Below, one piece after another: positions 1 through 10,990 of a stretch of DNA of 48,664 bases. How positions within the stretch are numbered: position 1 is the first letter of the stretch; each line of letters begins with the position of its first letter. The stretch comes from Fragilaria crotonensis (lineage: Eukaryota > Bacillariophyta > Fragilariophyceae > Fragilariales > Fragilariaceae). The position numbers and the translations under genes were made by a program. Where the stretch lies: NCBI GenBank assembly GCA_022925895.1, contig JAKSYS010000491.1, positions 1 through 48,664 of the forward strand, given 5' to 3'. The notes beneath the pieces are model-generated. The model made no database searches and was not told the origin of the DNA. It saw only the letters and a program-made list of their open reading frames with translations.

Positions 1-780
1 GCTTGATTTGCTTGATCCATTTTGGCCAATACATTTTGTTGGCTATCTCAACTACCTTTTGTATGTTCTTCAAATTTCAAAGTGTTTTGGAAACTCTGCA
101 CTCAGGCAAATGCGACGGCCTCCTCAGAATTTGGTGGCGACGCCTTCGCGATTTCGACGGTGTTGGATGACTGGAACCAGATGCATTTTGGTCAACACAT
201 TTTGCTGACTATCTCGAGCCTTCATGACCATTCATGGAATTTCAAGTGTTTTGAAACGCCGCGACTCAGGTGATTGCGACGACCTCCTCGAATTCGGCGG
301 CGACGGTCTCGCGATTTCGATTTTCAAGTTGGAAGCCTGGAACCAGATGCATGTTGGCCAACACATTTTGTTGGCTATCTCGGACGACTCTCATGACTGT
401 TCATGGAATTTTGAAGTGTTTTGGAAACGCCGCACTCAGGCAATTGCGATGGCTTCCTCGGAATTCGTGGCGACGTCTTCTTGCGATTTCGATTTTCGTT
501 GATGCCTGGAACCAGATGCATGTTGGCCGACACGAAACGCCGCGACTCCGGTTAATGCGACGGCTTCCTCGGAATTCGGTGGCAACGTCGCCTTGCGATT
601 TCGATTTTCAGTTGGATGACTGGAACCAGGTGCATTTTGGCCGACACATTTTGTTGACTATCTCGGCGCCCCATGACCGTTCATGGAATTTCAAAGTGTT
701 TTGAAAACTCCACACGCAGGCAAATGTAACGGCCTCGGAATTTGGTGGCAACGCCTTCTCACCATTTCAATTTTCAAGAT
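1..780. repeat. Degenerate ~166-bp tandem repeat array
   Basis: About five diverged copies of one unit run head to tail and continue beyond the left window edge. Each copy has an ATTTTGGCCAACACATTTTG-like segment (near 20, 185, 350, 519 and 632), a Tcatgg-aatttcaaagtgtttt segment, and a GGAACCAGATGCAT segment (near 173, 340, 508 and 622). Spacing is about 165, 165 and 169 bp; the fourth copy is shortened by an internal deletion to about 113 bp. Short open frames across it simply reflect the repeat and show no known protein. I found no similarity by eye to the satellite at 9-12 kb, although the unit length is similar. Confidence 0.8.
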
Positions 781-801
781 TATATCAGAATGAAGGTTCA
801 C

Positions 802-897
802 CATATATAGTTACTTTGCAACAGAGAAGACCACATATATAGTTCCTATGAAACAGACTTATCAACATATATAGTCATTACACAACAGGATAGTCAA
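802..897. repeat. Three exact-phase 32-bp tandem repeats
   Basis: CATATATAG begins at 802, 834 and 866, exactly 32 bp apart, and each copy also has ACAG about 20 bases after its start. The rest of each unit varies. It lies directly downstream of the ~166-bp array and far from any gene start. Function is unknown. Confidence 0.8.
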
Positions 898-2144
898 CAC
901 CAATGGCTTATCAGCATCATACAAATGTATTAGGTGATAACAAAACGTTAGCGTCTGTAACTATAAATGTTTTGTTTAACACCCCACATGTTTATGATAT
1001 GGTTTAAAGTAACCGTTTATTGTGTACTTAACATATTTGTTAACAAAAATATTTACATTGTCCAAATGCACAAGTCGTAGGCCATTATCCGGTAACCCTT
1101 AACATGTGAAAATTTAGTTAACAGATAGCACCTTCTGATGGCGTCGCCAATGCCTGCTAACAATGACATACTCATGGCTTTCAATGAAGCCATGGCCGAA
1201 CGACAAAGGTAGCCGCAGTAGTGATGAGTAGCCAATCTAGCTGTCCTTTTTGTAATGTCTAAGAGTTAGGAGAGGGACAACTGATAGACTCTACACGTTG
1301 CATCTCCGCACCAGTCAGGAGTGTTAGGAGTTAGGACTGGCATTTAGGTGCAGTCTACATGTGCATAGAAACACCGAACAATTGTACTGGTACCTACCGC
1401 TACTACTAGGAGTACTCCGAGAATAGCAATCAGTGATGGTACTTGTACCAGACAAGAGAAATTTCGAAGGAATCTGAGTTGTGAAATTTATCTTGTTTTT
1501 TCTAAAAAGAGGACATCAATTTTACACTGTAAATTACAGGAACAAATTTACACAAATCTTCGTAAGGTTACGGGTTCCGTACTGTAAACAATTAAAAAGA
1601 GGATCTCTCTATTGTCCGAAAATCCCGCTTTCGCAAATTAAAAAAGTCTTAATACAGTCGTTGGTTTGCTCCGTAACGTTCACTACTCGTTTTCCCCGCA
1701 CTTTTTGTGTCATATGCATATCATATGTGCTCCGTATGAAGGCCACACACACCATATGCAGCTTTACGCAACTGTGACGTTTCAGATCACCCCGTACACT
1801 CTTACTGTATACTGTATACCTATTACTGCGTACTGCATACTGCGTACAGCATACCTATTATCGAATACCGGTGCCGTACTGCATTACCTACTCCAGTATT
1901 TACATCTACCACACGATAGTCACACGATTAGCATTGCAGTACAGTTGGTAGCGCTGGAGGCATTGGAGTGAGTGTGAGTGCTGAGATGCGTTGAGAAAGT
2001 GCACATTTGTGGAGACTGGAGTGTGTTCCATTGCAATTTGTTGCACCGATTGAGAAGCCTGGCAATCTACTCGAGTACTCTGCAGTACAATCCAGCAGTC
2101 TATTATAGCAGTAACAACAACCACAACAAGGAAGAATAAGAGAC
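898..2144. other. Intergenic, no gene seen
   Basis: This is AT-rich non-coding sequence with only short, compositionally unconvincing open frames. Around 1380-1450 it has several GTAC palindromes, and around 1790-1860 it has TACTGTATACTG-like near-repeats. It includes the upstream region of the oxidoreductase-like gene, but no clear TATA element was found. Confidence 0.5.
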
Positions 2145-3548
2145 ATGAGTGGCTTCAACTCCTCAAGAACCTACGGTCCACTCTGGCGATTACTTGATAT
2201 TCCAGATGAAGCCGTCGTCCACATGATGGAAACATCGTTGCGTCGAGCAGGAGTTTATTCGTTGGATGATCTCGCCTTTCTTTCAACCAAGGATGTCGAT
2301 TTTCCACCCACTGTCAAGCCTGTCTTTGTACGCAAGTTTAGAACCATTTGCGAGTATTATGCTCTTGGGCATAAACTATCTGAGAACTCGACAATGCAAG
2401 ATGTATTGATCCAAATGAATCCAAGACTACGGGCCAATCAAGCACGATCACATGCACCTGCGCCAATCCCTACACCAGTCTACGCGCCTCCATCTCCACC
2501 TCCTCCTCCGCCACCATCACCACCGCCGCCACCACCGCCGCCACCTCAAACGCGTCCCAATCGACACTTGAACGTTGTCATCATTGGGGACTGTGCTCCC
2601 TATCAACCTGGTTGGGAACATTTGCAACAATTCTCACTCATTACATCATGCCGCATACACTCCATTATCAATTCTGGTCGTACGGATGAGAGTCTCCTTA
2701 TTCAATGTCGCACTCGAAACATTCGATTGCATACTAAAATATCGGATCTCTCAGTACCCCAACCAAACTTGTTCATTTTGGGATCCACACGTCTTCATGA
2801 TGTCTTTCAAATCATGGATCTCTTCCATCCACCCTCGGCACTACTCCTCGACCTTCCCGGAACCATTACTCACAAATCCTCACAAGCACTGCAGGCATGT
2901 TCCAACGACCACGCCTGTCCCATTTACTTGAATTTACCCCGCGTCGTGGCCCCGTACGTACAACGAACATTAAATGTTGCATCCAGCATGGAACCCAAAG
3001 TCACGTGGTATCACAAACAAGACATTGCCTTGGCGCACATGGCAGAAGTCTTTTCGCGCGGTCGACTGCTCCACACGACGGCCCTCGACGAGATGGTCAT
3101 TTGTGTCATGTACTTTGTGTCAAACTCGAATCGGTCGCACGGTGGCAAGTCAATCCAGGTCTGACGGAACGACGGACTATTGATGGAATTACCGATTTCA
3201 TTCTGTGCCGCCTTTTGTGTTTACACCCATTCGGGCGTTCAAGTGAGTGTCGTGGTGGATCGGAATGCACCCGTCGCGGCGTGTTTGGGTGTTGTGGCCG
3301 ATGATCAAGGACGAGTCCTACAACAATTTGATCATTTTCATGGCAATTGTGATTTGAAATTGAAACGGCGGTTGGTGCGAAGTCTCATGGACGAATCGAC
3401 CGAAATATTGCCTTCGATACGTATGGGCATTGAAGCATTGCGGTTGGCAGAAATGGCGGAAAAACATCTCAACAAGCTCTATGACGAGTTGACCAAGCCA
3501 GAAAAGAAAGGCACCGGCTTGTTGCAAATGTTGTCGAGAGGGAAATAA
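2145..3548 (+). CDS. Gfo/Idh/MocA-like oxidoreductase, frame interrupted
   Basis: Probably an NAD(P)-binding oxidoreductase-like protein. From ATG 2145, residues 1-95 form a small helical SAM/HhH-like region, 104-134 an almost pure proline linker, and from about 142 a Rossmann-type beta-alpha region (NVVIIGDCAPY) that lacks a clean GxGxxG. The C-terminal half (GVQVSVVVDRNAP, then GIEALRLAEMAEKHL) resembles the C-terminal alpha/beta domain of Gfo/Idh/MocA proteins. Frame 1 meets TGA at 3162-3164 and resumes in the same frame to 3548. Between them, another frame reads GLTERRTIDGITDF, which resembles the family's FGLTE..I..TDF segment. Either two compensating indels (near 3158 and 3203) or a mis-modelled intron is likely. 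The weak dinucleotide motif makes catalytic activity doubtful. Confidence 0.5.
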
Positions 3549-3892
3549 TAAATGACGCCGTGATTAAGTTTTGCACGTCGTCGCTATGCTCGCCTTGTCG
3601 TTCGCACAAGGTTTGTGACTTGTTGCAAACACCATTGGAAGACCCTGTACGTTTGGTTCATCCTGCCAGCGACAATCGCAGCAGGGAATGGTGATGATGC
3701 AAGCTCCGTCAATACCTGGTTGTTGGTGTAGCTACTGCAGCTTTGAAGACAAACCTCATGACATCCAAATTGTATAAACTGTAATTACTACTTTTACGTT
3801 TGCTTCCATCTATTTCCACCTCTTGAAAATTAAATAATCGTGTATCTGCGCATTATAGTCTCCACCTCTAGTCTCTTCCGGTCGTTGACATC
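3549..3892. other. Short intergenic region, no gene seen
   Basis: Convergent space between the oxidoreductase-like gene (+) and the lactonase-like gene (-). It is AT-rich near 3780-3840 and presumably carries both 3' UTRs. No structured RNA or repeat was recognised. Confidence 0.5.
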
Positions 3893-5765
3893 TCATGCGC
3901 GAACAGTCAAGCCGGTGAGCTGAGCTCTCAAATCCTCCACTTGACGAAGAGCTTCGGCAAGCTGCTTTTGGAGTGCCTCAGTGTCATTGACGGCCATGGT
4001 GCTACCATCTGACTCATCCAAATCAGAATCGAGACGATCAGGTCTCATCATGGAATTGATTCCACTCAAGGTACTGGGTACTTTCATCGATTCTTGAGCG
4101 ACACTGCCGCGGGCATGTGGTCACTGTCGCGGATTGGGCAGCTGCAAATGAAATTGGGCGATGGACACGATATTCGTGACCAGTATACTTGAGTTCACCT
4201 GAACTTAGGTTGAAAGAGAACACAGCGACAGAGTCAGTGTCCTGGTTCGCCAACAAGGAACTGTCCAGAAGAGTCAAACTGAAAGTGGCGAGGTGTTTCT
4301 CCGCGCGTATGATAGTATCCCACGAGACCCAGCTGGCCGCGATTGGGGCCCTTCGTTCTGACGCGGAAGATTGCGATAGACTCATGACCACGGTTTGAGA
4401 CAATGACGAAGCGACCGTTCTTGTGAACGCAGATACGTCCACAGGTATTCATTGTGGTACTAAAAGCAGCGGGGATTGTCTTGATGGACTGAATCAACCT
4501 CAGGGTTGTGCGCCCCTTGAAACGTTCCATTGGCTCACCATTTTCAGCCGCAAGATTGATTTCTTGAAGTAACTGACGATCAACCGCAAACACTGCAATC
4601 TGGAAAAATCAAAGTGTGAGAATATTTGTTTCACGAAATAATTTTAAATAATGGGAAGGGTGCAACAGACGACTCACCGTTGAACTCAGTTCATTGACAA
4701 CATAACCGATATCCAAAGTTGATGGAACTCAAAATAACGGGGTCCATCTGCATGTCCAGTGCAAAGACCACTAGGCATAATGTTGAGTTCTAAATCAATG
4801 GATCCAGTTTTCTTGTTATAGAAGAACTCGAATCAAATCTTTTCCCAAGTCTGGAACGTAGGCGACAGTGCCGACAAAAGGATCGAGTACCAGCGCATGA
4901 GAATGTGGATCAGCTTGGCGTGCCTTGATAGTGCTGTCGTCATTGTGAGAATGGTTCACCCCACCCTTCTTCTTGGGTGCTGCCTTCATGTCCTTTCCTT
5001 CGTTAGGGTCGTAAATGGAATGGATGGGGCCGGCAAAATTTCCAGTCCTGGGATCTAACGGGACGACAGCAAGCGTCGAGTTCCAGTAATTGACAACCAG
5101 CATATTCTTCTGTCCGTGATCGAGAGTAAGGTAGCATGTCGAAGTGCCTCCGGCATCAACTTGGCCTATTTTTTCGAGTTGGCCCTCCACGCCGAGTTTA
5201 TACGCAACGACTTGACCATTTTCGAGGCAGTTTTCGGTGCATGTGTCTGCGTCGGAGTGTTTTCGAATTGTCGAAATTCGTGAGCAAGAAGTTTCAACAG
5301 ATGGATCAAGTTTATCGAACTAACGACAGCGACACTTACAGACAACGTCAAGTTTGGGATGAAAGCGAGAAAAGGCCGGGTTCATGACATCTTCCTTGTT
5401 TCCAAACTTATTGAGAAGCAACATGCTTCCGTCAGAAGGGTGAAAGCGAAAGACGTAGATGCACTGCTTGGCTTGAGTTCCTCGTGGGCCGTGAGCTAAG
5501 ATCGAGAGGAGAAAGGGTGAGTGATATGCTCATAGGATCATTGTAGTGTTAACGTGTAACATCAGGTAGTCAGTTACTCCGTAGCAGTTGAATTACCATC
5601 CGCGATTTAACATATCCTGCGAAATCGTTGAAGCTTACCGAGTTTGTCGAAATCCGAGTACGACGTCACAAAGAAGAGTTGATCGGCACCATCCTCCATA
5701 GAATCCTGAGGGAGAATGACACCGCTGTCACTTGAGTTCGTCGTCAAGGAGCGAAGTAGCTGCAT
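3893..5765 (-). CDS. 6-phosphogluconolactonase-type beta-propeller protein with coiled-coil tail
   Basis: Seven-bladed lactonase-family propeller (YbhE/Pgl-like), about 519 aa after repair. Exons on the minus strand are 5765-5639, 5495-5340, 5246-4678 and 4599-3893. The introns are clean GT-AG of 143, 93 and 78 bp. Blade-like segments include NPAFSRFHPKLDVVY, YLTLDHGQKNMLVVNYWN, DPHSHALVLDPF, PRYFEFHPTLDIGYVVNEL (one residue supplied by a repaired codon), CVHKNGRFVIVSNRG and ANQDTDSVAVF. The tail has a heptad-like stretch (LQKQLAEALRQVEDLRAQL), an unusual addition to the family. Five single-base frame breaks are inferred near 4825, 4722, 4257, 4163 and 4105, most of them in C/G doublets or triplets. 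Start ATG 5765 is the first in-frame Met. Substrate is unknown; many eukaryotic members act on sugar lactones or have no proven activity. Confidence 0.75.
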
Positions 5766-7084
5766 GGAAAAAACGAAATGGAGTAGATCGAAATCTGTTT
5801 TTATGGGTAAATGGTTTTTGGATGTTGCTCTGTGTAATCTTCGACAACGTTTGTGGCACAGAGCAGTCCTTTCACGCCAAAGAACTTGTATGTACTGCTA
5901 GTAGAGTACTAGTAGGTACAGGCACGTAGTGATACTTCCGTTAAACGTGAGTTGCAGTTTTGTGTTCTGCGAAGAAGTAACAAATCAAAGCAGGTCGTAG
6001 CAAAATCGTGCGGAGAAGGCCAACTGCAACCTGTTTCTGAAGGATGACACCCCGCTTTCGATTGGCTGACGTCGAAGTTCTATTATTATACTAATCGGAT
6101 TACCTAGCATGAATCAAGTCCCGGCCCGAACAACGGCCCGAAAACGAAAAAGTTAGCTCAATAATTCCAGAATAAATACCGTCATTTACCGGACGTTCCG
6201 TGATATGAGTTGACGTTGGCGAAGAGCGCAAGAATTGAGGACACTAAATGTCACATAGAGGCCGGAATCGTGAAGGTCGAGTTGTCATCGTCGTTCGGGG
6301 TCATATCTATCGGCGAGGGTACTATTGATTATTGATAGAGTGCAACTCGATGAAGTTCAAGCAAAAACAAGAGTCATGTTCCTCGGACGCTACAGTAGTA
6401 GCGTCGTCTATTTCTGTATCGTCAATGACAAGCGGAAACGCACCTGAGCGTGTTCTCTGGTCACGGGTACCGGTACAAATAATCTGCGCATGGAAGACCT
6501 TTTTCAAAACAAGTGTTCCCACCAGATGGCAACCGTTGAGACAAAATACTGGTTACTGGTACGAGGAAGTTGAGTACTGGACTACCCGGTACCCGATTAG
6601 TAGTACAGATAAAAACCAAGCACCGTGTCTGCTTTTGCTAATATGTTGCACTGTGTACAGCTGTAGAAATTAGAAATGAGTGTCAAAAGCGGTCCAGAGT
6701 CCAGAGTTCAGAGTCATGACTCGCCCAATCATAGTGCATAGTACAAGTACCAGAATAACTACTACTACTACTAGCTACGATAGCAGTCATGGTCAGAATT
6801 ACATGAGCATGCCATCTGCCATCTGCCATCTGCACTTTTTGTACTCAACCTGAGTACCACAACGATACGACTATATATGACGTAATTGTCCATCGATCAC
6901 AAATTCGCAACTTTCGGATCTTCTTTCCACGAAAACGCCGGCAGAATGGCCTGAGCCGTCAAGCGGCAATTCAACAAATGCGAAATCACTCTCTTCTTCG
7001 TTGTTCACAAGTCCGGCTTGTTCAGCTTTGTAAAGGTCAGACCCGAAGTTCGAACAAATTCAAATTCAGCAAACGACACCGACC
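5766..7084. other. Intergenic, GTAC/CTAG-rich, no gene seen
   Basis: Divergent region between the lactonase-like gene (-) and the acid phosphatase (+). It holds clusters of GTAC and ACTAGTA palindromes (5885-5935 and 6465-6610) and a CTACTACTACTACTAG run near 6755-6780. No open frame is convincing. Confidence 0.5.
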
Positions 7085-8542
7085 ATGTCACTTCACTTCG
7101 TTCCCATCGCCACAATATGTGTGCTGCTATCGGCATCTCTAGCAGTCGCAATTCCCGAACTTATACAGGTTCAAGTCATTACCTGACACGGATCGCGTAC
7201 CGCGCTCGAAAAGAAAGGATCAACTCTGGTGGAAACAACAAATCCCATTCTGACCCCCTTGGGAGAATTGCAACACTACAAACTAGGGACTTGGTTGCGA
7301 CAACGTTATGCCGTTGATGTTCCGTTACTGGGCGATTATGTCGCAACTCATGTGCGCTTTGAATCCTCAGATTTAGAACGTACCATTTCATCGGCAAACT
7401 CGCTCACTTTGGGGCTTTATCCTCCTGCCAATCGGACATCCAAAGATAGCTTGTTGCCATCCAATTTATACCCAGGCATTCCAATCTACATGAAGGGCAC
7501 TCGCAATGACATATTCATCCGCGCCTATGACAAGTGCCCCGCCTATCTTGACGCTTTGGCCAATCTATACGCGAACGATTCCTGGAAAACGTTGGAGGAC
7601 GACCACCGGCCGTTGTTAGACAACCTAGGTCAGGTTGCTGAATTTCAGCCGTATGTCAATGATGAAGGCTACGTACCTCTCAGTGACGTATGGAATGTGT
7701 TTGATTTGATAAATGTGGCGAAAACAGAATGTGCCGCTGCAACCACCACCAATGACACGGATTGCGAGTTTGACCCCCTGGATGACGACACTTGGTTGGA
7801 ACTTCAAACGATCACCCATCTGGCTGAATTTCAGCGGTATTCCAACACGACCGCGGGAGATTTGCTGGGAGGCAACCTCTTGCTTCAAATTCATCAACGC
7901 ATGGGAGGCAGTACCAGTGGCTTCAGTCCAGGAACAAACGCATCCGATGTCAAAGGCTTTCGCAAATTTTTTCATTACTCGGCACACTATCCGACTATTT
8001 TGTCGGTATTTGCAGCGCTGAATGTATTACCACCGTCCAATGAAGTTATTCCCGGGTATAGCGATGCCTTGATATTTGAATTGTACAACGATACTGAAAC
8101 AGGAGTGTACTCGGTAAACATGCTGTACAAGGAAGCTGATTTGCCAAATGCAACGACTGTTCGCTTTCCAGAAGGACCTTGTCAGGGAGCATCTAGCTGT
8201 TCCTTGGGCGATTTTACACAACTTTTGTCCACGATGAGTTTCACATCGCTGGAAGAATGGTGTGGCCAATGCGAAAATGAGTCTGCTGACGTGTGTCTCG
8301 AGGTCAAACTCGATGCACTGTCACCACGAGATACTACAACAGCATCTGCTGGTTCGGCGACTTGTTCCATCTCAGTTGGGCCATTGATTGTAGCACTCTT
8401 CGGGGGAATTGCACTTGGCGTATTGATGTATGCTATTTTCCAAAAAGTGATGACTAAGAAAACTGCAAAGGATGTCGATATAGAAGCTATCGATCCTGAC
8501 AAACGCATCAGCTTGGACTCGTCTGATATAATAATAAATTGA
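7085..8542 (+). CDS. Membrane-anchored histidine acid phosphatase, in-frame TGA at catalytic Arg
   Basis: A single-exon frame of 486 codons starts at ATG 7085. Residues 1-22 are a hydrophobic signal peptide. The histidine acid phosphatase signature RHGxRT should follow VQVIT, but the sequence reads VQVIT-stop-HGSRT: TGA at 7184-7186 stands where the phosphate-binding Arg codon belongs (CGA to TGA would be one transition). The frame is then open to 8542 and well conserved: ILTPLGELQHYKLG, RFESSDLERTISSA, a second catalytic-type motif SAHYPTI (about 298-304, with Tyr where many members have Asp), Cys-rich loops, and a C-terminal transmembrane helix at about 433-452 with a short basic/acidic tail. 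No ATG follows closely enough to replace the start without losing the signature. It may be a nonsense allele, a base error, or readthrough (the stop context is TGA-C). Confidence 0.8.
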
Positions 8543-8728
8543 AGGTGAAATTAAAATTCAGTTCATTTTAAAGATTTGTCAACGTAGGGTGCAAAAAATT
8601 ACCGTATTCGATTCTTACTATGTCAAACTGTATGTCATATATATTGGAGGACTATATAGCTATATAGTACAAATACATTTGACATTTTCAATTTAGTCCA
8701 ATTTTGTTTGCACTTTATTACCACAACA

Positions 8729-8895
8729 CCAGAGTCCTGCACTGGGTACCCATACCCAGTACCCACCCAGTACCCACCCATACCCATGGATAATGGGTGG
8801 GTATGGGCACGACCAACCAGTGGGTGGGTGGGTATGGGTGGTCCAAACTCCACTGCGCAAATCGTGGGTGGGTAATGGGTGGTCTAACCTGCCCA
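8729..8895. mobile_element. MITE-like G-quadruplex-rich repeat, copy 1
   Basis: It begins with CAGAGTCCTGCACTGGGTA and continues into C-rich then G-rich blocks that form an imperfect inverted repeat around 8784-8790. The plus strand contains GGGTGGGTGGGTATGGG at about 8822-8838, a perfect intramolecular G-quadruplex motif; the C-rich block at 8747-8786 gives another on the minus strand. The G-rich core (GGGTGGGTAATGGGTGGTC) recurs at 13.8 kb in the same orientation, whereas the end sequence recurs there inverted, as expected for terminal inverted repeats of a small non-autonomous element. Confidence 0.6.
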
Positions 8896-8999
8896 CACGA
8901 ATCGACCATTGCACTCCATTTCTCCAAGTATCCTGTATCCTGTAGCTAGTAGCCATAGGGCACTCCAGTACCATTTCCTAGTGTGGTGCAAGGCGCAAA

Positions 9000-10990
9000 T
9001 CAATGTTGATTGTCACAATCCCCAATTTAATTCATATTCTGTGTTCAGACTTGGAGTTGCAGAAAATAGTCCTATCAATGCTTCATTGGTGATATTGATG
9101 GCACCCTTGGATTGTATGTACTAAGCTTACTCATAGACTAGTACACAAATCAATGTGCCTCAATCCCAAAGAACAGCTTGTCCTGGGTGCCAAATTCCTT
9201 TGTAAATGCAAAATGTGAGGGCTGAAATGGAGATGCAAAAATGCAACTGTCAGGAATTATGAAGATTTTTGGTCGTAGTACTGACGGCAGCCATTGATTG
9301 CAATGGATATGCAAACTGATTGACTAGTGGGCAATTCAATGAGCAATTTGCAACTATAGCACATTTGATGCTTTCCATTAAATGGATGATATTCAGTAGG
9401 CAGACAGTGAGATAAAACAAAATTGTACTGGTGTGGGTTGCTTGGTGTGCATTGATTGTATTGCTTGATGGCATCCTTGGAAGCGCTTCACTTTCCAAGC
9501 TCATTGACTTCTTGAACAAGATTCAATGCATGATCCCAGAATGCAATAAAAATACTATGCAGAAATTCTCATTTTGGAAATGAAAACTAGCTGTCATCAT
9601 GATGGTTTCTTAAGTGTGTATTGGGTGTATTGACAGCACCCTTTGATTGTCAGTACTATCCATGCCCATCAACACTTGTTGAATTCAATGCACAAATCAA
9701 CACTTTGGGTGTGGGATCCTAGTTAAAGAGGTGCAAAATCTGTGGTCAACCTGGGAATTGGAAAGTTTTGGTCAATATTTGTTGAGTTTTTATTATGTGT
9801 GGTATTGATGACACCCATTGATGGTAACTGACTTCTGGTAAACTCAGTGCACAAGCAAATCCAGCACACTTGTTTACTTGGTGTAGGATCCGTGCTCAAA
9901 TGCAAAAACTGCGGTCAGCTATGGGCATGGAGAAATTATTCTGTCAGTGTTTGTTGTATTTTCTTTGGTTGTTTTGTTGACCCTTCTTGATTCTAACAAC
10001 TTTCAATACAAACTGACTGTTGCGCAAACAAGTATGCAAAACCCTGAGAGTACACAACTTTTGCAGATTGGGGGTTCCCACTTCAATTCATATTCTGTGG
10101 TCAGACTTGGAGATGCGGAAGATGGTCCTGTCAAAGTCTCTTTCAGTTGCATTGGTGATAATCATGACACCCTTGGATTTTTGTAGTGAGCTTACTTATT
10201 GGTTGAATCACAAGGCGATGCACAGCCAAGCCCCAAATATACAGGGTGCAGAGTCCCCATTGTAATGAAAAATCTGAGGCTGCATTGGAGATGCAGAACA
10301 AATCTTCTGTCAAGGAATGTTGAGGGTGTATCAGAAATGTTTTTGACACCCTAGGATTTTGTAGTGAGCTTACTTGTTGGTTGAAAGGCAAGTCAGTGCA
10401 CAAGCCCCAAATATACAGGGTGCAGGGTCCCCATTGTAATGCAAAATCTGAGGGCTGCATTGGAGATGCAGAACAAATCTTCTGTCAAGGATTGTTAAGG
10501 GTGTATCAGAAATGTTTTTGACACCCTAGTTTTTTGTAGTGAGCTTACTTATTGGTTGAAAGACAAGATAGTGCACAAGCCCCAAATATACAGGCGGGGA
10601 CCCTTTGTAATGCAAAATCTGAGGGCTGAATGAAAGATGCAGAAAAATGTTCTGCCAGAGTTTGTCAAGTTTGCATTGATGATACCGGCATCCTTTGATT
10701 GGAGTGGGTATATATACCCATTGACTAGTGTGCAATTCAGTGGGTAATTTGCCACAATTGCCGATACAGGGTTTTTATTAATGAATATTCTGCAGTCAGA
10801 CATTAATATTCTGCAGAATTGTACTGTTGTATTTTGTTGAGTGTGTATGGATTGTATTGATGGCATCCTGAGATCCTTTCAACCTTTTTGCTCATTGACT
10901 TTCAATTATGATGCCAAAATGCGAACAAAAAATACACAAAAATGATCAATACTCAATGGATTTTGGATTTTTAAAAAATCCAAAACTGGC
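9000..10990. repeat. ~175-bp degenerate satellite array with higher-order periodicity
   Basis: About eleven diverged monomers. The landmark GATG(G/A)CACCCTTGGATT recurs near 9105, 9287, 9470, 9637, 9810, 9975, 10168, 10348, 10522, 10687 and 10862, i.e. every 165-190 bp. Three central copies (10183, 10361 and 10536, marked by GTAGTGAGCTTACTT) are closely alike, with GCAAAATCTGAGGGCTG and CCCCAAATATACAGG in each. Units near 9287-9560 match units near 10680-10950 better than their neighbours (shared TTGACTAGTG-GCAATTCA and ATTGTATTGATGGCATCC), an offset of about 1.39 kb or eight monomers, suggesting a higher-order repeat. There is no coding content. Confidence 0.75.

Noticed and set aside
7184..7186. 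Selenocysteine at the acid phosphatase TGA
   Set aside because: The position aligns with an invariant Arg, not Cys, and I could not identify a SECIS element in the short 3' region. A nonsense change or error is simpler.
8747..8895. G-rich repeats considered as interstitial telomere sequence
   Set aside because: The units are GGGTGGGTA/GGGTAT, not (TTAGGG)n, and they belong to a repeat with inverted ends.
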